NCBI GenBank assembly: GCA_030323885.1
Contig: CM059187.1
Span: 124,039,237 to 124,103,236, forward strand
Length of the DNA: 64,000 nucleotides
Direction of reading: 5' to 3'
DNA from: Branchipolynoe longqiensis
Lineage: Eukaryota > Annelida > Polychaeta > Phyllodocida > Polynoidae
Part shown: one piece after another, positions 63,180 to 64,000 of the stretch
How the letters are laid out: each line of letters begins with the position of its first letter
Position numbering within the stretch: position 1 is the first letter of the stretch
Program-made: the position numbers and the translations under genes
The notes under the pieces: model-generated
What the model was told of the DNA's origin: nothing
Databases searched by the model: none
What the model saw: the letters and a program-made list of their open reading frames with translations, nothing else

Positions 63180-64000
63180 CACTGAAGTCAGACTGGTGGG
63201 AAATGAAGGCAGAGGAACTGCAGAGAGCTGCAGACAGAAACAACATGAAGGGCTTCTACAATGGACTGAAGGAAGTGTGGGGACCCGTGAAGAAGGGACC
63301 TGTTCACCTGAAATCAACTAATGGAATGGAGACCTTTTCTGACAGCAAGAGAGTTGTGGTAAGATGGAGTGAACACTTCCAGAAGCTACTCAACGTCCCT
63401 GGTGACATAGATCACGAAGCTCTGGACAACATCCAGCAGGGCATTACCAAAACATGCCTCGATGAGATTCCAACCATGGATGAGATGGCTAGAGCAATCG
63501 CCAGCCTGAAAGATGGCATAGCACCTGGGGGTGATGGAATTCCTGCTGAAGTATGGAAGCACGGAGGAGACAATCTGTTCAACAGACTGCACCAACTAAT
63601 CACCAATGCCTGGGAGGAGGGTTCTGTACCCCAAGCATGGAAGGAAGCCAGCATTGTAACCATCTACAAGAAAGGTGATCGAACAGACTGTGGGAACTAT
63701 AGAGGAATCTCTCTTCTTTCCATAGCAGGCAAGATCTTCACCAGGATCCTCCTCAACAGACTATCTATTCACATAACACCTGATGTAGTTCCGGAGTCAC
63801 AGTATGGCTTCAGAGGTAACCGGAGCACCGTGGATATGATGTTTTGTCTCCGACAGCTACAAGAAAAGTGCATTGAGCAGGACCGACCACTGTACATGGT
63901 ATTTGTCGATTTCACTAAGGAGTTTGATACAGTCGGGAGGACTGAGCTATGGCAGTGACTGAGGAAATATGGATACCCAGAGAAGTTCACAACTATGATC
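63180..64000 (+). pseudogene. LINE-2' reverse transcriptase, 5'-truncated, runs off window
   Basis: LINE similarity starts near 63183 (KSDWWEMKAEELQRAADRNN). It continues through the pre-RT linker and RT fingers: IVTIYKKGDRTDCGNYRGIS, then PESQYGFRGNRSTVDMMF. Palm motif A, FVDFTKEFDTV, has the catalytic Asp but E where A is usual. A TGA at 63957-63959 interrupts the frame, after which LINE-like coding continues to the edge. The FADD motif lies beyond the window. The element normally copies its RNA into a nicked chromosomal site. EN and 5' parts are absent, the usual result of incomplete reverse transcription. The style suits an RTE-like or related clade, unresolved. The 3' ends at 32080-32474 and 33961-34412 may belong to the same family. 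Confidence 0.85.

Overview
The window looks like non-coding, repeat-dense nuclear DNA of a marine invertebrate, most likely a mollusc. I base this on the mix of tRNA-headed SINEs, short inverted-repeat DNA elements (MITEs), 5'-truncated LINEs and very abundant microsatellites. One stretch (38740-38945) resembles from memory a SINE central domain common in molluscan genomes. There is no operon-like gene packing and no rRNA or functional tRNA gene. No complete host gene is visible. The best host coding evidence is one putative first exon on the minus strand (7736-7946). It carries a signal-peptide-like segment, a perfect splice donor and GC-rich upstream DNA, so its gene would run leftwards.

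Family names used here are local. SINE-A is a tRNA-like head plus a ~250-bp body ending in GATATGACCTTAGATGTTGC and a short A/C-rich tail. It occurs with two different heads (H1, H2), and a variant, SINE-B, has a different 3' tail. MITE-TTAA is ~355 bp, has AGYTGCATAGTCCGATG ends and targets TTAA. MITE-pogo is ~180 bp, has CAGTAAAACCTCTCTAA ends and a TA target. MITE-ACGT is ~600-710 bp, has GGCCCTGTCACAC-type ends, targets TTA/TAA and is packed with ACGT tetramers. MITE-TAGG is ~250 bp, has TGCTAGGTACACACCTACC ends and targets TTA/TAA. FB-714 is a single 714-bp foldback element.

Layout. 1-9.6 kb: microsatellites, MITEs, a SINE split by a compound MITE, a 144-bp satellite and the putative exon. 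10-17 kb: CpG-rich patches, an inverted repeat around a LINE derivative, the first MITE-ACGT and nested SINEs. 17-23 kb: a TG tract and a GTAG minisatellite (each holding a SINE), a second MITE-ACGT and an exact 100-bp satellite. 23-31 kb: polypurine tracts and a decayed ~3.7-kb LINE on the minus strand (endonuclease plus reverse transcriptase). 31-36 kb: two 3' ends of a second LINE family, one inside a MITE-pogo, and long C-rich simple DNA. 36-45 kb: SINEs split by MITE-TAGG and FB-714, a decayed MITE-ACGT, a MITE-TTAA inserted in another MITE-TTAA, a ~180-bp tandem array and a 7-bp minisatellite. 45-54 kb: a ~0.9-kb polypurine tract, more MITEs and a long stretch of mostly unique sequence. 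54-64 kb: nested SINEs, two more MITE-ACGT, a 128-bp satellite abutting a SINE fragment, and a LINE reverse transcriptase running off the right edge with an in-frame stop.

The elements do not form a gene system. Their value is the nested record of transposition, which fixes target sites and relative ages. I did not find a new defence or metabolic system.
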